NCBI GenBank assembly: GCA_903907615.1
Contig: CAIVOR010000237.1
Coordinates: forward strand, 1-7,635
Source: an uncultured Microbacteriaceae bacterium
GTDB lineage: Bacteria; Actinomycetota; Actinomycetes; Actinomycetales; Microbacteriaceae
DNA: 7,635 nucleotides
Direction of reading: 5' to 3'
The position numbers and the translations under genes are program-made. The notes under the pieces are model-generated. The model had not been told where the DNA came from, did no database searches, and worked only from the letters and a program-made list of their open reading frames with translations. Numbering within the stretch: the stretch's first letter is position 1; the number at the start of each line of letters is the position of its first letter. This document shows, piece by piece, positions 5,269-7,635 of the stretch.

Positions 5269-6470
5269 GTAACTTACGCATGCAACAGGGACCCTACTTC
5301 GGTGATTTTGGTGGCCGGTATGTTCCCGAATCACTCATCGCCGCACTTGACGAACTCGCAGAGGCCTACGAGCTGGCCAAGCTCGACCCCACTTTCACCG
5401 AAGAACTCGCTCACCTGCATGCGACGTACACCGGCCGTCCCTCCATCATCACCGAGGTACCTCGTTTCGCCGAGCACGCCGGGGGAGCGCGCATCATTCT
5501 GAAGCGCGAGGATCTGAATCACACGGGAAGCCACAAGATCAATAACGTTCTGGGCCAGGCGCTCCTCGCTCGTCGTATTGGCAAGACACGACTGATCGCC
5601 GAGACGGGCGCCGGTCAACACGGCGTAGCTACGGCCACCGCTGCCGCACTCTTTGGAATGGAATGCATCGTCTACATGGGCGAGGTTGACACGCAGCGCC
5701 AGGCATTGAACGTTGCCCGGATGCGCTTGCTCGGGGCAGAAGTCATCCCCGTCACCACGGGGTCGCGTACCCTCAAAGACGCCATCAACGAAGCGTTGCG
5801 CGACTGGGTAGCGAACGTCGACAACACCCATTATTTGCTCGGCACCGTGGCCGGACCGCATCCTTTTCCGCAGATGGTCCGCGATTTTCACAAGATCATC
5901 GGCGAGGAAGCACGCGAGCAAGTGCTGGTTCTCACGGGTGCCCTTCCCGACGCCGTCATCGCCTGCGTGGGTGGGGGATCAAACGCCATTGGCATCTTCC
6001 ACGCCTTCCTCGATGACGACGACGTCGAGTTGATTGGCTGTGAGGCTGCGGGTCGGGGAATCGATACTCCCGAGCACGCAGCGACGTTGACGCTGGGTCG
6101 TCCGGGCGTCCTTCACGGTGCTCGCAGTTACATGCTGCAGGATGCCGACGGTCAGACCATGGAATCGCACTCCATCTCGGCGGGCCTCGACTATCCCGGT
6201 GTCGGACCGGAACACTCGTGGCTCAAGGACCTGGGCCGAGCCACCTATCGGCCCATCACCGACGACGCTGCAATGGCGGCGCTCAGACTATTGAGTCAAA
6301 CCGAGGGCATCATCCCCGCCATCGAGACCGCGCACGGACTCGCCGGCGCCATGGAAGTCGGTCGCGAGCTTGGTCCCAACGCTACCCTCCTCATCAACCT
6401 CAGCGGCCGCGGTGACAAGGACATGCAAACGGCAGCTGAGTACTTCGGCCTCTTGGACGGTTCCGCATGA
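5265..6470 (+). CDS. trpB: Tryptophan synthase beta chain (TrpB)
   Basis: TrpB is the PLP enzyme that condenses indole, channelled from TrpA, with serine to make tryptophan. The 401-residue length is typical of the TrpB1 type that pairs with TrpA. Seen in order are GPYFGDFGGRYVPESL (9-24), LKREDLNHTGSHKINN (79-94) with the PLP-binding Lys91, AETGAGQHG (112-120) with catalytic Glu113, YLLGTVAGPHPFP (190-202), the phosphate-binding VGGGSNAIG (235-243), LDYPGVGPEHSWL (308-320) and NLSGRGDKD (378-386) with Ser380 near the PLP ring nitrogen. All key residues are intact. The ATG at 5265 overlaps the trpC stop as ATGA; a second in-frame ATG at 5280 would shorten the protein by five residues and is less likely. 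The tight overlap with trpC and trpA fits equal production of the alpha and beta chains. Confidence 0.97.
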   Translation: MSNLRMQQGPYFGDFGGRYVPESLIAALDELAEAYELAKLDPTFTEELAHLHATYTGRPSIITEVPRFAEHAGGARIILKREDLNHTGSHKINNVLGQALLARRIGKTRLIAETGAGQHGVATATAAALFGMECIVYMGEVDTQRQALNVARMRLLGAEVIPVTTGSRTLKDAINEALRDWVANVDNTHYLLGTVAGPHPFPQMVRDFHKIIGEEAREQVLVLTGALPDAVIACVGGGSNAIGIFHAFLDDDDVELIGCEAAGRGIDTPEHAATLTLGRPGVLHGARSYMLQDADGQTMESHSISAGLDYPGVGPEHSWLKDLGRATYRPITDDAAMAALRLLSQTEGIIPAIETAHGLAGAMEVGRELGPNATLLINLSGRGDKDMQTAAEYFGLLDGSA

Positions 6471-7243
6471 CGTCACAGGTAAACGCGGTCTTTGACGAGC
6501 GCCGCGAACACGGTTTGCTGGTGGGTTACTTGCCCCTGGGCTTTCCCACGGTCGATGCCTCGGTGGACGCTGCGGTAGCTCTCGTCGAGAACGGGGTGGA
6601 CATCCTCGAAATGGGCCTTCCCTACAGCGACCCTGTCATGGACGGTCTCGTTATTCAACGGGCAACCAATACGGCCCTGGAGGCTGGTTTTCGCCTCGCT
6701 CAGACCTTTGACGCGGTGGCAGCCATCCGCGCTCGGGTTGACGCGCCAGTGTTGGTGATGACCTATTTCAATCCAGTTTTGCAATACGGCGTGGAGAAGT
6801 TCTCTCAGGAACTTGAAGATGCCGGTGGCGCCGGACTCATTACTCCGGATCTGATTCCTGATGAAGCCTCGGAGTGGTTGCACGCAGCGAACGCGCACGA
6901 CCTTGATCGGGTCTTCCTCGCCGCGCCGTCGTCATCACCGGAGCGGCTTGAATCCTCCACCAAGAACAGCCGAGGCTTTGTTTACGCCGTCTCGACGATG
7001 GGCATCACGGGAGCCCGGACAGATGTTGACTCGGCCGCGCGCGGACTCGTTGAGCGACTCCGTTCTGCCGGAGCAGAAAACATTGGCGTGGGCTTAGGAA
7101 TTTCGACACCCCAACAGGTGAGCGAGGTACTTGAGTACGCCGATGCCGCCATCGTGGGTTCGGCACTCATCACCGCGCTGGCAGACGGAGGACCATCGGC
7201 CGTAGCCAATCTGGCCCGTGAGCTCTCAGCCGGCAAGCACTAG
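6467..7243 (+). CDS. trpA: Tryptophan synthase alpha chain (TrpA)
   Basis: TrpA cleaves indole-3-glycerol phosphate into indole and glyceraldehyde 3-phosphate, and works as an alpha2-beta2 complex with TrpB. The 258-residue TIM barrel carries the two catalytic acids: Glu48 in DILEMGLPYSDP (45-56) and Asp59 in VMDGLVIQRA (57-66). YLPLGFPT (21-28), MTYFNPVLQYG (98-108), LITPDLIPDEA (124-134), the active-site loop YAVSTMGITGAR (173-184) and the phosphate-binding GVGLGIST (207-214) and IVGSAL (229-234) are present. Leu61 is odd: most relatives have Pro in DGPxIQ directly after the catalytic Asp-Gly. The ATG overlaps the trpB stop as ATGA, ensuring coupled synthesis. It is the last tryptophan gene; lgt starts 68 nt further on. 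Confidence 0.96.
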   Translation: MTSQVNAVFDERREHGLLVGYLPLGFPTVDASVDAAVALVENGVDILEMGLPYSDPVMDGLVIQRATNTALEAGFRLAQTFDAVAAIRARVDAPVLVMTYFNPVLQYGVEKFSQELEDAGGAGLITPDLIPDEASEWLHAANAHDLDRVFLAAPSSSPERLESSTKNSRGFVYAVSTMGITGARTDVDSAARGLVERLRSAGAENIGVGLGISTPQQVSEVLEYADAAIVGSALITALADGGPSAVANLARELSAGKH

Positions 7244-7250
7244 ACCTCAA

Positions 7251-7256
7251 TAGACT
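7251..7256 (+). promoter_or_regulatory. Possible -10 element of lgt
   Basis: TAGACT in the trpA-lgt gap resembles an actinobacterial -10 box, 55 nt before the lgt GTG. It shares TARACTGA with the candidate at 4224. No good -35 hexamer is seen; the upstream side is the trpA 3' end. A start of transcription near 7263 would give a leader of about 50 nt. Confidence 0.3.
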
Positions 7257-7260
7257 GATT

Positions 7261-7274
7261 TCGACGAACGTCGA
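7261..7274 (+). repeat. Short inverted repeat in the trpA-lgt gap
   Basis: TCGACG and CGTCGA are perfect 6-bp arms around AA. There is no following T-run, so this is not a recognisable intrinsic terminator, and a 2-nt loop makes a stable RNA hairpin unlikely. Lying just after a possible -10 box, it could be a protein-binding site, or chance. Confidence 0.25.
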
Positions 7275-7295
7275 TTCCGTTAGCCCGACTCCACT

Positions 7296-7301
7296 AAAGG
7301 A
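7296..7301 (+). promoter_or_regulatory. Ribosome binding site of lgt
   Basis: AAAGGA ends 10 nt before the GTG at 7312. It is the only good Shine-Dalgarno match in the gap and supports that GTG start. Confidence 0.55.
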
Positions 7302-7311
7302 CCCCGCACTC

Positions 7312-7635
7312 GTGAACGCTCAGCAAATTCTGGCTAGTCTGCCCAGTCCTCCCGTGTCGTGGCAGTACTTTGATCTCGGCCCGATTCGCATTCACATTTA
7401 TGCGCTGGCCATCTTGCTGGGCATCGTTCTCGCGGTCTGGATTACCGGGCGTCGACTCACGGCACGAGGCGCCGAGAAGGGCGTTGTTCTCGACTTCTTG
7501 CTGTGGACTGTTCCACTGGGAATCATCTTTGCTCGGGCGTATCACGTTCTGACCCACCTCGGTGACTACATCGGCCCCGGCATCGATCCGATGTCCGTGT
7601 TCTTCATTTGGCAGGGTGGCAACGCGATCTTTGGC
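7312..7635 (+). CDS. lgt: Prolipoprotein diacylglyceryl transferase (Lgt), N-terminal part
   Basis: Lgt moves a diacylglyceryl group from phosphatidylglycerol to the lipobox cysteine of prolipoproteins at the cytoplasmic membrane. Only the first 108 codons are in the window; the gene runs off the right edge. The visible part fits the family: an N-terminal stretch with FDLGPIRIHIYAL (about 20-32), the first helix continuing to about residue 45 (LLGIVLAVW), then RRLTARG, a second helix (about 61-75, FLLWTVPLGIIFARA) leading into the conserved YHVLTH region, and the start of the IWxGG segment (IWQGGNAIFG, about 99-108). The last Gln replaces the Glu often seen in IWEGG. The later catalytic Arg region lies beyond the window. 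The start is GTG with AAAGGA upstream. Lgt commonly follows trpA in actinobacteria; no biochemical link to tryptophan is known. Confidence 0.93.
   Translation, partial: MNAQQILASLPSPPVSWQYFDLGPIRIHIYALAILLGIVLAVWITGRRLTARGAEKGVVLDFLLWTVPLGIIFARAYHVLTHLGDYIGPGIDPMSVFFIWQGGNAIFG

Noticed and set aside
5331..5921. 196-codon open frame on the minus strand inside trpB
   Set aside because: It lies wholly opposite an intact, conserved trpB, and its translation shows no family features; it is a by-product of GC-rich codon use.

Overview
The window is an uninterrupted, plus-strand run of biosynthetic genes from a high-GC Gram-positive bacterium. Gene order (hisE-hisG-hisF-hisI, trpE, two small membrane proteins, trpC-trpB-trpA, lgt) and protein features point to an actinobacterium, most likely of the family Microbacteriaceae. 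The main pointers are the Trp-region membrane protein, an HGxxPAAW-type small protein, the actinobacterial style of TrpA/TrpB/HisI and frequent GTG/TTG starts. The genus cannot be fixed from sequence alone; G+C looks moderately high by eye rather than extreme.

Layout. Bases 1-51 are the last 16 codons and stop of hisE. HisG (79-918), hisF (920-1687, GTG start) and hisI (1684-2058, ATGA overlap) follow and cover four non-contiguous steps of histidine synthesis. Only 7 nt later trpE (2066-3589) starts the tryptophan half. Between trpE and trpC lie a four-helix membrane protein of the Trp-region conserved family (3612-4226) and a 77-residue two-helix protein of the HGxxPAAW type (4260-4493). Then trpC (4495-5268, TTG start), trpB (5265-6470) and trpA (6467-7243) are joined by ATGA stop/start overlaps. 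After a 68-nt gap, lgt (prolipoprotein diacylglyceryl transferase) starts with GTG at 7312 and runs off the window end.

How it works together. HisG, HisE, HisI and HisF take PRPP + ATP towards imidazole glycerol phosphate. TrpE makes anthranilate, TrpC makes indole-3-glycerol phosphate, and TrpB/TrpA make tryptophan. The run lacks hisA/trpF, hisH, trpG and trpD. In actinobacteria one bifunctional PriA usually replaces HisA and TrpF, and trpG and trpD usually lie elsewhere, so the set is probably completed outside the window. No transcription terminator was recognised inside the run. Apart from junctions of 68 nt or less there is no non-coding space, and there are no RNA genes, mobile elements or CRISPR arrays.

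No wholly new system is evident. The parts least explained by known biochemistry are the two membrane proteins of unknown function embedded in the trp genes, the small inverted repeat at the his/trp boundary, and the trpE-membrane protein junction with its 8-codon mini-ORF.
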